DNA of 64,000 nucleotides from JAJRAN01 sp963827135 (GTDB lineage: Archaea > Thermoplasmatota > Thermoplasmata > Methanomassiliicoccales > UBA472): the NCBI GenBank assembly GCA_963827135.1, contig CAWGZX010000004.1, positions 186,001 through 250,000 of the forward strand, written 5' to 3'. The position numbers and the translations under genes were made by a program. Positions 7,991 through 15,748 of this stretch are shown here, one piece after another. The notes below the pieces were generated by a model. The model was given only the letters and a program-made list of their open reading frames with translations. It ran no database searches and was not told the DNA's origin. Each line of letters begins with the position of its first letter. Position 1 is the stretch's first letter.

Positions 7991-9612
7991 GCGACCTCGA
8001 CCCCGCTCTTCATCATCTCATCTCGCTCTTCAGCGGTCATGTGCGCGACGATGCCCTTGGGATCGCCCTCCGCGATGACCTTCCCGCCCTTCATGATGGC
8101 GGCGCGGTCGCAGCAGTTGACCACGAAGTCCATGTCGTGGGAGACGATGATGAACGTCTCGCCCAGCTCCTTCCTTGCCGTGAGGATGCTCTTGGCCACG
8201 GATATCTTGGTGATCGGGTCCATGGTCCCCGTCGGCTCGTCGAGGATGACGATGCGAGGCTCACGGATCAGTACTGTGGCCATAGCGACCCTCTGCTTCT
8301 CTCCCACGGATAATGTGTCTGGGTAAGCGTAAAGGATCTTTTCGATGTCCTTCCTTTCGAACCCGACCCCGGAGAGCACCTGGATGGCCTTCATCTTGCC
8401 GAACTCGGCCGGCATCTTGAGGCCGATGCAATTGGTCAGGTTCTGCAATACCGTGTTGAACGGATACAGGGAATATTCCTGGTGGAGAACGCCGATATAG
8501 GGGGTGGCTCGCCCGCGACCGAACTCGCCCAAATCGTACATGCTGACCCAGTCATCGCCGATCCTGATCTCCACGTTCCCCCCCGTCCCAGGCGTCAGAC
8601 CGCAGATCATTCGCGATAGGGTGGTCTTGCCCGCTCCGCTCAATCCGACCAGCCCGAAGATCTCCTTCTCCTTGATATCGAAAGTAACGCCGTCCACGGC
8701 CTTCACCACGCCGCGGACGATCGAGTAATAGTACTTCTTGGCGTCAGTTATGCGAACGATAGGTCCTCCGACGGGCACTGGCTCAGGGTCCTTCGGCGCG
8801 AATCCCACCATGAACTCCTTGGTCACGTCCACTGGCTCTCCACGCTTCATCATCTCGCCCGCCTCGAGCCAGATAGCCTTGTTGCTCAGGCGGTTGATGG
8901 CCTTGGGCCAGTGGGAGGTCACGACCATCCCCATCTTGGTCTTCTTGCTCATTTCCACCAAGGTTCGATGGACGAGCTCGGCAGTCCCAGGATCGAGAGT
9001 GCCAGTAGGTTCATCGGCAAGGAAGAGCAAAGGGTCCCTTGCCAGCTGGCGGGCGAGCACGCATCTCTGCTTCTCCCCACCGGATAGGTCCCTGGCGATG
9101 TGAGTGGTACGATGGGTAAGATTGACCATCTTCAGTAGCTCGATGGCCTTGTCCACCTTCTCCTGCTCCGAGCACCTTCCCATGGCCTCGAAGATATTCT
9201 CGATGACGGACATATCGCCGAACAGAGCGAAGGTGCGCTGGAGCATGATGGCGATGCGCTGCTTGAGCGCTATCCTGAGCTTGTCGTTCTCTTCCAGAGA
9301 CCAGAAATCGATGGTCAGGAGCTTGGTGTCCTGCCCGCATTTCGTGCACTTCGCCCCCTTCGATGGGAGATCCAAATTGGCGCAGGAAGTACATTGATTG
9401 ACGCGGTAGATTACCGCGCCTGCGTTCGGCGCATACTCCGAGTTGCCTCGGAGCATGTTGATCAGGACGGACTTGCCCGCTCCGCTCCGTCCGATGAGGC
9501 CGAGGACGTCACCGGGGTAGATCACCGCGCTCACGTCGCGCAGCACGATGTTGCCGTTGAAGCTCTTGCTTATGTTGTCTATGGTGACTAAGGGCTCGGC
9601 CTCGTCGGGCAT
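7987..9612 (-). CDS. atwA: MCR activation component A2, tandem ABC ATPase
   Basis: This 541-residue protein has two ABC ATPase domains. Domain 1 has Walker A GRSGAGKS, signature LSGGEKQR and Walker B LLFLADEPTGTLD; domain 2 has GLSGAGKT, LSVGEKQR and IVILDEPTGTMD. An inserted four-Cys motif (CTSCANLDLPSKGAKCTKC) in domain 1 is a zinc- or metal-binding hallmark of component A2. There are no membrane domains. Known role: ATP-driven MCR activation with A3a. The ATG at 9612 is preferred to the longer frame beginning at 9663, because TATA box TTTATAAT at 9637-9644 (minus strand) puts the transcript start near 9615. It is the first gene of atwA-mcrC. Confidence 0.93.
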   Translation of the reverse strand: MPDEAEPLVTIDNISKSFNGNIVLRDVSAVIYPGDVLGLIGRSGAGKSVLINMLRGNSEYAPNAGAVIYRVNQCTSCANLDLPSKGAKCTKCGQDTKLLTIDFWSLEENDKLRIALKQRIAIMLQRTFALFGDMSVIENIFEAMGRCSEQEKVDKAIELLKMVNLTHRTTHIARDLSGGEKQRCVLARQLARDPLLFLADEPTGTLDPGTAELVHRTLVEMSKKTKMGMVVTSHWPKAINRLSNKAIWLEAGEMMKRGEPVDVTKEFMVGFAPKDPEPVPVGGPIVRITDAKKYYYSIVRGVVKAVDGVTFDIKEKEIFGLVGLSGAGKTTLSRMICGLTPGTGGNVEIRIGDDWVSMYDLGEFGRGRATPYIGVLHQEYSLYPFNTVLQNLTNCIGLKMPAEFGKMKAIQVLSGVGFERKDIEKILYAYPDTLSVGEKQRVAMATVLIREPRIVILDEPTGTMDPITKISVAKSILTARKELGETFIIVSHDMDFVVNCCDRAAIMKGGKVIAEGDPKGIVAHMTAEERDEMMKSGVEVA

Positions 9613-9636
9613 ATGTTCTGGCGTACGTTCATGCGA

Positions 9637-9644
9637 ATTATAAA
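9637..9644 (-). promoter_or_regulatory. TATA box of atwA-mcrC
   Basis: TTTATAAT on the minus strand is centred about 29 bases upstream of the chosen atwA ATG (9612), which gives a nearly leaderless mRNA. It supports that start over the longer frame. Confidence 0.55.
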
Positions 9645-9664
9645 TGTTTGCCCAGATGTTCAAC

Positions 9665-9731
9665 GAGCGTTAATGTGGACGCTGTCTTAACATATTTAAG
9701 GGTCGACGCAATATCCGCCTAATTAACGCTC
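9665..9731. repeat. Nested inverted repeats in the atwA / regulator intergenic region
   Basis: GAGCGTTAAT (9665-9674) and ATTAACGCTC (9722-9731) are perfect inverted copies. Between them lies a smaller palindrome, CTTAA-N5-TTAAG (9686-9700). The arrangement is roughly symmetrical and centrally placed between two divergent transcription units, as expected for operator sites. No protein is assigned from the sequence alone. Confidence 0.5.
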
Positions 9732-9766
9732 TTAATCATTGCCTCTGTTTTCGAATAGGTTTATGT

Positions 9767-9787
9767 GGATGGATGATATATCCATCC
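9767..9787. promoter_or_regulatory. Inverted repeat at the start of the winged-helix regulator gene
   Basis: GGATGGAT-N5-ATCCATCC is a perfect 8-bp-arm palindrome ending 4 bases before the ATG at 9792. A weak TATA-like TTTATG (9760-9765) precedes it, so it would cover the transcript start, a position typical of autorepression. Similar GGATG inverted repeats occur at the mcr operon promoter (17227-17245) and the corrinoid gene promoter (33879-33893). Confidence 0.5.
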
Positions 9788-9791
9788 CCTG

Positions 9792-10754
9792 ATGCCACTT
9801 ACTTTCAGCTCGTATTTTGCCGGCGGTCCGACACCGAAGTTCTCGCTCTACCACATTTGGAAGGCCTACCAAGTGATCGAAACGCAAGGGCCGGTGGGCC
9901 GCAAAGCCCTCGCGGATGCGCTGCAGATCGGCGAAGGTAGCACCCGTACCATACTGGATAAGATGATCCGGGAGGGATCGGTGGAGAACACACGCCGCGG
10001 AGCGGTACTCACCGAGAGAGGGCGCAAGCGCCTCGAGACCTCGGGGGTGGTCACCCAGCCGGTCGAGCTGGACGGCATCACACTGGGCAAGCATAACTGC
10101 GCTGTCCTCGTCAAGGGAATGGCAGACCGCATCAAGCTGGGCTGCGAGCAGAGGGACGAATCGGTGAGGGCGGGGGCCATAGGCGCCACCACCTTGGTGG
10201 TCAGGGATGGCAAGGTGGTCTTCCCTGGAGACGATAACTTCCCCGACCAGGAGAGCGTCGCTCCCTTGAAGCGGATGTTCGACATCGAGGATGGCGACGC
10301 CATCATAATCGGCTCCGCTTTCTCCTATGAGGCCGCTGAGAAGGGCGCGGTGACGGCGGCGCTGGCCATCGGTAACCAATCGAGGAGGTGTTGGACAGAG
10401 GGCACGACACTTCTATCGGCTGATACGGAGGCCGACGACCTCAAGTGCATCGCTCTGGCCATGCATGAGCTGGTGGGCCGCCTGCCCCTGGCCATGCGGT
10501 CCAAGAACCAGTATGGCGTGAGATGTGAGGATGGCGAGGTGGTGGACAGCAACTACAGCGGCCCGGTCCTCGAAGAGGCGCTCAAGAAGAGCCAGATAAT
10601 CCGCCGCACTGCCGTTTCAGGTCTTTTCCGAGGTGTGCCGGTGGTCGTGGTCCCGATCATGCGCAAGAAGGAGGCGATAGCCGTCATCGGGGTCTTCGAC
10701 ATAACCAGAGGGTCGTTCTCCGACCTTATGTCCCGGGCTAAGAAGGAGCGCTGA
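9792..10754 (+). CDS. Winged-helix regulator with C-terminal DUF2111-like sensor domain
   Basis: The 320-residue protein has an N-terminal winged helix (about residues 15-75: YHIWKAYQVIETQGPVGRKA through GAVLTERGRKRLE), a middle DUF4443-like region (about 80-200), and a C-terminal domain like DUF2111 (about 225-310, ALAMHELVGRLPLAMRSKNQ to VVVPIMRKKEAIAVIGVFDI), a small domain known mainly from methanogens. It is divergent from atwA-mcrC and followed 4 bases later by the gene at 10759. A palindrome over its own transcript start suggests autoregulation. A role in controlling MCR and methyltransferase genes is inferred from shared palindromes, not shown. The ligand is unknown. Confidence 0.75.
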   Translation: MPLTFSSYFAGGPTPKFSLYHIWKAYQVIETQGPVGRKALADALQIGEGSTRTILDKMIREGSVENTRRGAVLTERGRKRLETSGVVTQPVELDGITLGKHNCAVLVKGMADRIKLGCEQRDESVRAGAIGATTLVVRDGKVVFPGDDNFPDQESVAPLKRMFDIEDGDAIIIGSAFSYEAAEKGAVTAALAIGNQSRRCWTEGTTLLSADTEADDLKCIALAMHELVGRLPLAMRSKNQYGVRCEDGEVVDSNYSGPVLEEALKKSQIIRRTAVSGLFRGVPVVVVPIMRKKEAIAVIGVFDITRGSFSDLMSRAKKER

Positions 10755-10758
10755 GTAT

Positions 10759-11097
10759 ATGTCCGATTTCACCCTGGAGCAGCAGAGGGTTTCCTTGCAG
10801 GTCGACCCTGGGGTTTGCAGGTTCAAGGCCAAGATTGAGTGCTGGACCGAGGGCGACAAGATGCTGTGCACCATAGTCAGCGGATGCAAGCACGTCCAGG
10901 ACTTCGCTGCGGCGATGGAGCCCATGGAAATGATGGACGTCCTGCAGATGCCGTACTCCAAGAACAAGGTCTACGAGATCGGGGGCAAGACCCTGAAGCA
11001 CTCTACCTGCCCTCTCCCCATGGCGCTGCTAAAAGGCTTCGAGGTCGCGGCCGGGCTAGGGTTGAAGCGGGACGTGGTCGTAGCCTTCGAAAAGTGA
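10759..11097 (+). CDS. Small conserved methanogen protein (DUF6951-like)
   Basis: The 112-residue protein begins MSDFTLEQQRVSLQVDPGVC. It contains four Cys residues, including VDPGVCRFKAKIECW near residue 15, VSGCKHVQ near residue 42 and KHSTCPLPMALLKG near residue 80. Small proteins of this pattern occur in methanogens (DUF6951 as I recall it); their function is not known. It is tightly coupled to the upstream regulator (4-base gap), so it may be its partner. The Cys residues could bind a cluster or metal, which is inference. Confidence 0.7.
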   Translation: MSDFTLEQQRVSLQVDPGVCRFKAKIECWTEGDKMLCTIVSGCKHVQDFAAAMEPMEMMDVLQMPYSKNKVYEIGGKTLKHSTCPLPMALLKGFEVAAGLGLKRDVVVAFEK

Positions 11098-11103
11098 GCT
11101 CAC

Positions 11104-11415
11104 CTAACGCTTAGAGCCCTCTCCTTCCTTAAGCACCTTGTCGATGGCCGGGGACCAGACCATGGCCGATGGGCCGGCCAGGTACATCGCCACCATCATG
11201 GCTTCGCGTAGCTCGTCGGTGGTGGCGCCTTGCCTCCTCGCCTCCTCAGCGTGCACCTCGAGGCAGGCGTCGCATTTGAGGAGCATGCTGAGCGCGACGG
11301 CGATGATCTCCTTGTCTTTCACAGCCAGAGCGCCCTCCTTGAAGATCTCGTGCTTGTACTTGTATAGGGCGGTGACCGCCGAAGGTTGCTGCTTGGCCAA
11401 CAGCTCCAGGCTCAT
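11104..11415 (-). CDS. AhpD / carboxymuconolactone decarboxylase family protein
   Basis: The 103-residue protein carries the AhpD-family active-site motif LKCDACLEVHAEEARRQGAT (CxxC followed by H) near residue 48, within the characteristic all-helical fold. Family members act as peroxidase-linked thiol oxidoreductases or decarboxylases; the substrate here cannot be told. It is convergent with the 10759 gene (6-base gap) and divergent from 11512. Confidence 0.85.
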   Translation of the reverse strand: MSLELLAKQQPSAVTALYKYKHEIFKEGALAVKDKEIIAVALSMLLKCDACLEVHAEEARRQGATTDELREAMMVAMYLAGPSAMVWSPAIDKVLKEGEGSKR

Positions 11416-11450
11416 GAGGAGGGTTAGCGCCTCCTCGCATTAAAATAATT

Positions 11451-11473
11451 GTCAGGGGAGGAGAATGCCTGAC
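11451..11473. promoter_or_regulatory. Small inverted repeat between AhpD-like gene and 11512
   Basis: GTCAGG (11451-11456) and CCTGAC (11468-11473) form an inverted repeat with an 11-base spacer in the 96-bp divergent intergenic region. It could be an operator or a short hairpin. Evidence is positional only. Confidence 0.3.
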
Positions 11474-11511
11474 GCAAAGGTAAATTAGAGCGAGCGCGTT
11501 CTTGAGCGCGC

Positions 11512-12063
11512 ATGGCTGAGGTGGAGCAGGTAATCGAGCTCCTTAAGGAGATGGAAGGGAGCATTCACGTATTCAAGCTGGACGACGCCACGCGCCTTAA
11601 GGTGGTAGAGATCGAGAGCGGGGTCAAGGCGACCCTGGGGATCTCCTGCCTGAACCTTGGAGTGGAGGAGTGCCTGCAGCGCCAGAACGTCATCGTGGTC
11701 GTCAAGGACTCGCGGTTCAGGCCGCCGCCGGAGCCGACCGTCCTGCTACTTGCGGATAAGGGCGAGCTCGTGCTGGGAAGGGAGATCTTCCCGCATGAGA
11801 GGGAGGATTTCGAAGGTCAACCAAACGTGATCTTCCTCTCACAGGACTTCATAGTCTACACGGACAGGATGCCGAAGACCAAGGAGATGTTCGTCATGCC
11901 CCCGGTCTCGTTCCCGGAGGTGGCAGCGCTGTCAGGCGTGAGGAATGTGGTATCTTGCTCCCCATCCCCCCCTGCGGACATGTATGTGAGAGCAGCTCAT
12001 GGGCTCACTGACGATCCCAAGTTGGCCAGCATCTTGATCGGATATGACAACTCGAAGAACTGA
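11512..12063 (+). CDS. Hypothetical protein, paralogue of the gene at 6664
   Basis: The 183-residue soluble protein is of unrecognised family. It shares its C-terminal half with the 6664 gene product (VIFLSQDFIVYT / VCFLSSDFVLYS and SGVRNVVSCS / DGVKEVASGS). The N-terminal half diverges more, with an acidic helix (EVIELLKEMEGSIHVFKLDD). There is no membrane segment, and the Cys residues are not in an obvious metal motif. It lies between the AhpD-like gene and a decayed gene next to the mcr operon. Both paralogues being close to MCR genes hints at a shared, lineage-specific task. Confidence 0.7.
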   Translation: MAEVEQVIELLKEMEGSIHVFKLDDATRLKVVEIESGVKATLGISCLNLGVEECLQRQNVIVVVKDSRFRPPPEPTVLLLADKGELVLGREIFPHEREDFEGQPNVIFLSQDFIVYTDRMPKTKEMFVMPPVSFPEVAALSGVRNVVSCSPSPPADMYVRAAHGLTDDPKLASILIGYDNSKN

Positions 12064-12186
12064 CCTCCGATATCTCCCATAACATTTTTTCGGCCGAGGT
12101 TTCAGAGCCTGCCTATTTAGTATGTCTTTAGCTCGCCGGGGCGATTCGGGAAACCGATCAAGGATATGTGACATTTCCTGGAGAGG

Positions 12187-12463
12187 ATCAACTTGCCCGC
12201 CGGAACTAAGTATGCCATACTGACGACCGAACCGTCCCCGCAGCCGGACAAGAAGACCGGAACGATGATCACAGACTAGGAGCTCGGCGCGTGCCAGCAC
12301 GTCATACCGATCATGAACGGCTGCTCGCCTCGAAGGGATTTGTCAAGGTCGCTGAAACCAAGGCCTACTTCGCTGGTTTGAAGGGGGTCTTGGAAACGGG
12401 ATGGCAAAGAAGGCGGAATCCTTCGCCAATGCTATCCTCTCACTCAAAAAAAAAATATTTCTA
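12187..12463 (+). pseudogene. Decayed remnant resembling the C-terminus of a flavodoxin-like protein
   Basis: Translation in shifting frames gives a coherent peptide. Frame 1 (about 12190-12310) reads LPAGTKYAILTTEPSPQPDK then KTGTMITD-TAG-ELGACQHVIPIMN. Frame 2 reads ERLLASKGFVKVAETKAYFA and GLKGVLETGW. Frame 3 reads MAKKAESFANAILSLKKK. There is no N-terminal half, one in-frame TAG (12277-12279) and two frame changes, so it is not functional as read. The pattern resembles flavodoxin-family C-termini, but that assignment is tentative. The rest of the 12064-12595 gap is AT-rich and holds the mcr terminator. Confidence 0.45.
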
Positions 12464-12560
12464 GAGGGCCGTTCATCGATCGGGGACGATCCTGGCGATT
12501 GGCCAATAGATAGTTTTGGAACAAGAGGCCAATTTTCCTGTTAGTGCCGACTGATCGGAA

Positions 12561-12580
12561 GAATCGAAAAAAATAAAAGA
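12561..12580 (-). terminator. Oligo-T terminator of the mcr operon
   Basis: On the minus strand the sequence reads TCTTTTATTTTTTTCGATTC, 16-35 bases beyond the DUF2098 stop. T-rich tracts without a hairpin are typical archaeal terminators. Confidence 0.5.
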
Positions 12581-12595
12581 ATGGGGAAAGGGTTT

Positions 12596-12871
12596 CTACG
12601 TGCCTGAAGGGGTGATGCGGCTGACGACCCTCTCTGCATCTTCGATCTGGGCCCTCAGCCTCTCCACCTGCTCCATCTGCTTGTCCAACGAGGTCTCTTC
12701 CAGCTTCCTCACCTTGTACTCGGATTCCGTCGCGGGCTCCAGGTACGAGGAGTCGTAGTATAGGCCGTAAGTGTCGAGGAGTACCCATCGACCCTCCGGT
12801 CCCTCTACTATCTCCTGCACCTTTCCCACCGTCCCGGTGTTCCGGTACTTAGCGAAGTCGCCGACCTTCAT
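12596..12871 (-). CDS. DUF2098 protein, last gene of mcr operon
   Basis: The 91-residue protein begins MKVGDFAKYRNTGTVGKVQE. The first about 55 residues form a small beta-barrel-like DUF2098 domain and the rest (KVRKLEETSLDKQMEQVERL) is a probable coiled coil. DUF2098 genes are found in methanogens; the function is unknown. It starts 8 bases after mcrA with a Shine-Dalgarno AGGTGA, so it is cotranscribed with MCR. A chaperone or assembly role would fit but is inferred. Confidence 0.82.
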   Translation of the reverse strand: MKVGDFAKYRNTGTVGKVQEIVEGPEGRWVLLDTYGLYYDSSYLEPATESEYKVRKLEETSLDKQMEQVERLRAQIEDAERVVSRITPSGT

Positions 12872-12879
12872 CTTTCACC

Positions 12880-14544
12880 TTATGCGGGTGGGATGATGAT
12901 GGTTCTCTCGCCGGCTGGTACGAACTCGCGGATAGCGCCGCGACCGAACTCCTTGGTGATGTTCGCGAAGTCGAACGGGAGGTTCCTGTCCGCGAAGGCC
13001 ACCTTGATGAGCGGGCTGCAGGCGAACGCATCGCCGCGGGCCGCGTGGGACGCAGCGGCGATACCGCCGTATCCAGACAGGTGACCTACGTTCATCGCGT
13101 AGTTCGGGTAGTTCGGGCCACGGAGCTCGTGGGGCAGGCCTTCGTCGCTTCTGTAGGCTAACGAGTTGGCGGAACCGCACTGGTCCTGCAAGTCGTATCC
13201 ATAGAAGCCGAGGCGGCCGAGCCTCTCCTTGTGCTGGAGCATCGAGAGGTACCAGCCGTTGATACCACAGTCGGCGTTACCAGTGGCCATCGCGCAAGCG
13301 ATACCAGTGGCGGCGGCGGCTACAGTAGCGCGCTGGGATCCACCGAAGTGGGCCTCCATCGCGGCCGGGTAGCGCTCGTACATCTCCAAAGCGTAGGAGT
13401 TGACCTCTGTACCTAGCTTCTCCACGTTCTCGAGGGTGGGCTTCAGCTTGGTCAGTCCACCGTACTTGTCCTTGATCAGGTCCACAGCCCAGTAGGTGTA
13501 GTCCTCAAGGATGTTGTCGGTGTATGCCGCAGTAGAGTACTGCGTGAAGCCGACACCGCCGGACATGTAGGAGCCGAGGTAGATCTGATCGAAGATCACG
13601 GCACCCAAGGCGACGGTCTCGAGCGCGGCACGGGCCGGGTCGTCGGGGAACTTCCTCAACGACTGCACCATGTCCGCCAGGAACCCGAATGGAATTCCAC
13701 CGGGCTCGTTCGGTCCGCGGGCGCGGCGAGCGGGCATCATTGTACCCATCTCGAGCACGGACGCGTGCTTGGCGGCGAAGGCGAAGTCCGCGATCGCGGC
13801 CTCACCGGCAGCCAGGCGATAGGAGGTGATGAAGGCCATGGAGATCTGCATCGCAGACCACCTGGACATCGTACCACCATCGCAGACACGGCCGACAATG
13901 GTCGGGCACGCGATCTTCTGCCAGAGAGCGTTTCCAACGGCTTCCTTCAGCTGCTTGGCCTGCTCAGCGGGGAACTCCTTGTTGATGTCGATCCTGAACT
14001 GCTTGTCAATCTCGTCCATCAGCTCGTCGTTCCCAGAGAACACCTTGACGTAGCAGTCCGCGGTCAAAGCGGGGCTGCACTCAGCCATGTGCTCCTGCAC
14101 GACTGCTCCACCAGGCATTGTGTGGTTCACAGCCTCGAGGTAGCGGTTGATCGTCTCAGGGGTGACCTCCTTGCCTAGCCTCTTCTCGATCACAGTGTGA
14201 GCGGTGTCGAGGCCGGACACGACGGTCCTCCTGATGTCGTCCCATGCCTGCTGCATTGCGGCGTTGTTGACGAAGTGTAGGTCGTCCGCCTCAGCGTAGA
14301 TGTCCGTGTGGGACAGCTGGTAGGGCATGAGGACACGCTGTCCAAGGGGAACACCAATGTCCTGGTTCATCATGACGATGCCACGGGCCTTGGCGATCTT
14401 GTTCGCCTGCTCCACCCACTCCCTCTTCCTCTTCGACTGCTTCCAGCCGCCGAAGGAGTAGTAGTTGGTGTTGACCTCTGTGGGGTCCTCCTTGAACTTC
14501 TTCTTCATTGCCTTCATGAAAAGCTTCTCTTTCTCCTTGGCCAT
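12880..14544 (-). CDS. mcrA: Methyl-coenzyme M reductase alpha subunit
   Basis: The 554-residue protein catalyses, with McrB and McrG, reduction of methyl-CoM with CoB to methane at Ni-F430. Key positions by comparison with the Methanothermobacter numbering: axial Ni ligand Gln150 (GGAVVQEHM), His260 (AAKHASVLEM, N-methylated in known enzymes), the Arg of PARRARG near 274, Tyr336 (GVGFTQYSTA), and the thioglycine Gly449 within LGFYGYDLQDQCG with Cys456 seven residues later. Genes for thioglycine formation (ycaO, tfuA) lie 2.8 kb upstream. mcrA follows mcrG by 3 bases, with GGGGGAG as ribosome site. The gene is intact, of normal length, and canonical rather than alkane-type. Confidence 0.98.
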   Translation of the reverse strand: MAKEKEKLFMKAMKKKFKEDPTEVNTNYYSFGGWKQSKRKREWVEQANKIAKARGIVMMNQDIGVPLGQRVLMPYQLSHTDIYAEADDLHFVNNAAMQQAWDDIRRTVVSGLDTAHTVIEKRLGKEVTPETINRYLEAVNHTMPGGAVVQEHMAECSPALTADCYVKVFSGNDELMDEIDKQFRIDINKEFPAEQAKQLKEAVGNALWQKIACPTIVGRVCDGGTMSRWSAMQISMAFITSYRLAAGEAAIADFAFAAKHASVLEMGTMMPARRARGPNEPGGIPFGFLADMVQSLRKFPDDPARAALETVALGAVIFDQIYLGSYMSGGVGFTQYSTAAYTDNILEDYTYWAVDLIKDKYGGLTKLKPTLENVEKLGTEVNSYALEMYERYPAAMEAHFGGSQRATVAAAATGIACAMATGNADCGINGWYLSMLQHKERLGRLGFYGYDLQDQCGSANSLAYRSDEGLPHELRGPNYPNYAMNVGHLSGYGGIAAASHAARGDAFACSPLIKVAFADRNLPFDFANITKEFGRGAIREFVPAGERTIIIPPA

Positions 14545-14547
14545 TGC

Positions 14548-15324
14548 TTACTCCCCCTTGATGTTGAAGGGCTGGAAACCAGCTAGGGTCCTCAACTTGT
14601 GGATGCGGTTGATGACCAGCATGACCTCCTTGTCGTCCCTCATGTCCACACCATCGGCGCGGAACATAGTGGTCCTCTTCTTCAGCTCCTCCTCCTTCAT
14701 GGGCTTGCCCACAGAGATGGGCTTGTCCAACGGTAGAGCGACCTGGTCCTTCACGTACTCCACCTCGCCCTTCTTGGCGTTCCAGCGGTACCTCTGCCAG
14801 GCGTCGAACATCAATCCGTTCTCATCTAGCCTGCAGGCGTGGCCGTGCACGGTCGCGCCGCGGATACCAGTCTTGGCGGGGTCGAAGCTCTCGTTGTCGA
14901 TGAGCTCCTTGGCGACCTTCTCCAGGTCCCTCTCACGCATTTCGATGATCTGTCTTCCGGAGAGGGTACCAGTGTCGATACCACGGTAGCGGTCCATGTA
15001 CATCCAGGCGCGAACGTAGGGGATGATGGGCGCAAAGTAGACAGAGTCAGTGAATTGAACGTACCTGATCCTGTCTCCCTTCTTGGCGCCCTCGATCGGC
15101 GTGACCAACTGCCTGATAGGGCAGTCGGGCTCGGTTCCCTCGTCCAGTGGCGGGTGGATGCTCTTGTAGTCCTCACCAGGGGATCTGTGACCAAGGATCT
15201 TGACCACGTCGTCCATGGCGACGTCTCGGAGCTTCTCCAGCTTTATCTTCGGGTCCAGGAACTTCCTCCTGTTCTTCGCAGGGATGGACGCTCCAGGATA
15301 GTATTGTCTTTCGTACTTAGCCAT
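14548..15324 (-). CDS. mcrG: Methyl-coenzyme M reductase gamma subunit
   Basis: From ATG 15324 the product is 258 residues beginning MAKYERQYYPGASIPAKNRR, as expected for McrG. The frame opens 20 codons further upstream, but AGGTG 5 bases before 15324 and the family start decide. Active-site region motifs are visible (IRGATVHGHACRLDENGLMF near residue 155; PIIPYVRAWMYMDRYRGIDT near 100). It overlaps the mcrD end by 8 bases and precedes mcrA. Cytoplasmic, part of the alpha2beta2gamma2 enzyme. Confidence 0.97.
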   Translation of the reverse strand: MAKYERQYYPGASIPAKNRRKFLDPKIKLEKLRDVAMDDVVKILGHRSPGEDYKSIHPPLDEGTEPDCPIRQLVTPIEGAKKGDRIRYVQFTDSVYFAPIIPYVRAWMYMDRYRGIDTGTLSGRQIIEMRERDLEKVAKELIDNESFDPAKTGIRGATVHGHACRLDENGLMFDAWQRYRWNAKKGEVEYVKDQVALPLDKPISVGKPMKEEELKKRTTMFRADGVDMRDDKEVMLVINRIHKLRTLAGFQPFNIKGE

Positions 15325-15748
15325 CTTGAACACCTCTTTTTGCATAGTCGGTAACGGTTGGCTTGAATTTCGAGTATCTCCCAACCTCCAGTTCGAATCC
15401 TAATGGCAGCAATTCCTCGCAGATGACCTCGATTTCCGACAGCGCCTTTTTGACGTTATCGATATCATCGATCTCCACGAAGACGCGACTAACCAGGACT
15501 CGCAGCTCGGTCTCCTTTCCCTTGACCATGATCTTCTTCCTCTCCGAGTGGTCCACCGGCAGTCCCGCAGCGGAACCTAGGTTGATCTTCTCGGGGAGGC
15601 CTTCTCCCTGACAGGTGACCTGCCTCACGTGCTTGACATCGTAGATGCGGTTGATGAGCTTCTCCGATGTCCCGGCGGACAGTAACCTAGCAGACATGAT
15701 CATTATCTCGGGCAGTGGGACGGCCTCGGGGGTTGAGGAAACCTTCAT
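15317..15748 (-). CDS. mcrD: MCR operon protein D
   Basis: The 143-residue protein begins MKVSSTPEAVPLPEIMIMSA; the segment EIMIMSARLLSAGTSEKLIN and the RQVTCQGEGLP motif (near residue 45) are typical of McrD. Known for the family: a non-structural protein that associates with MCR assembly intermediates. It overlaps the mcrB stop as ATGA and the mcrG start by 8 bases. Confidence 0.93.
   Translation of the reverse strand: MKVSSTPEAVPLPEIMIMSARLLSAGTSEKLINRIYDVKHVRQVTCQGEGLPEKINLGSAAGLPVDHSERKKIMVKGKETELRVLVSRVFVEIDDIDNVKKALSEIEVICEELLPLGFELEVGRYSKFKPTVTDYAKRGVQDG

Noticed and set aside
9732..10379. Minus-strand 215-codon frame over the winged-helix regulator
   Set aside because: Antisense to a gene with recognisable domains and spans the palindromic promoter region.
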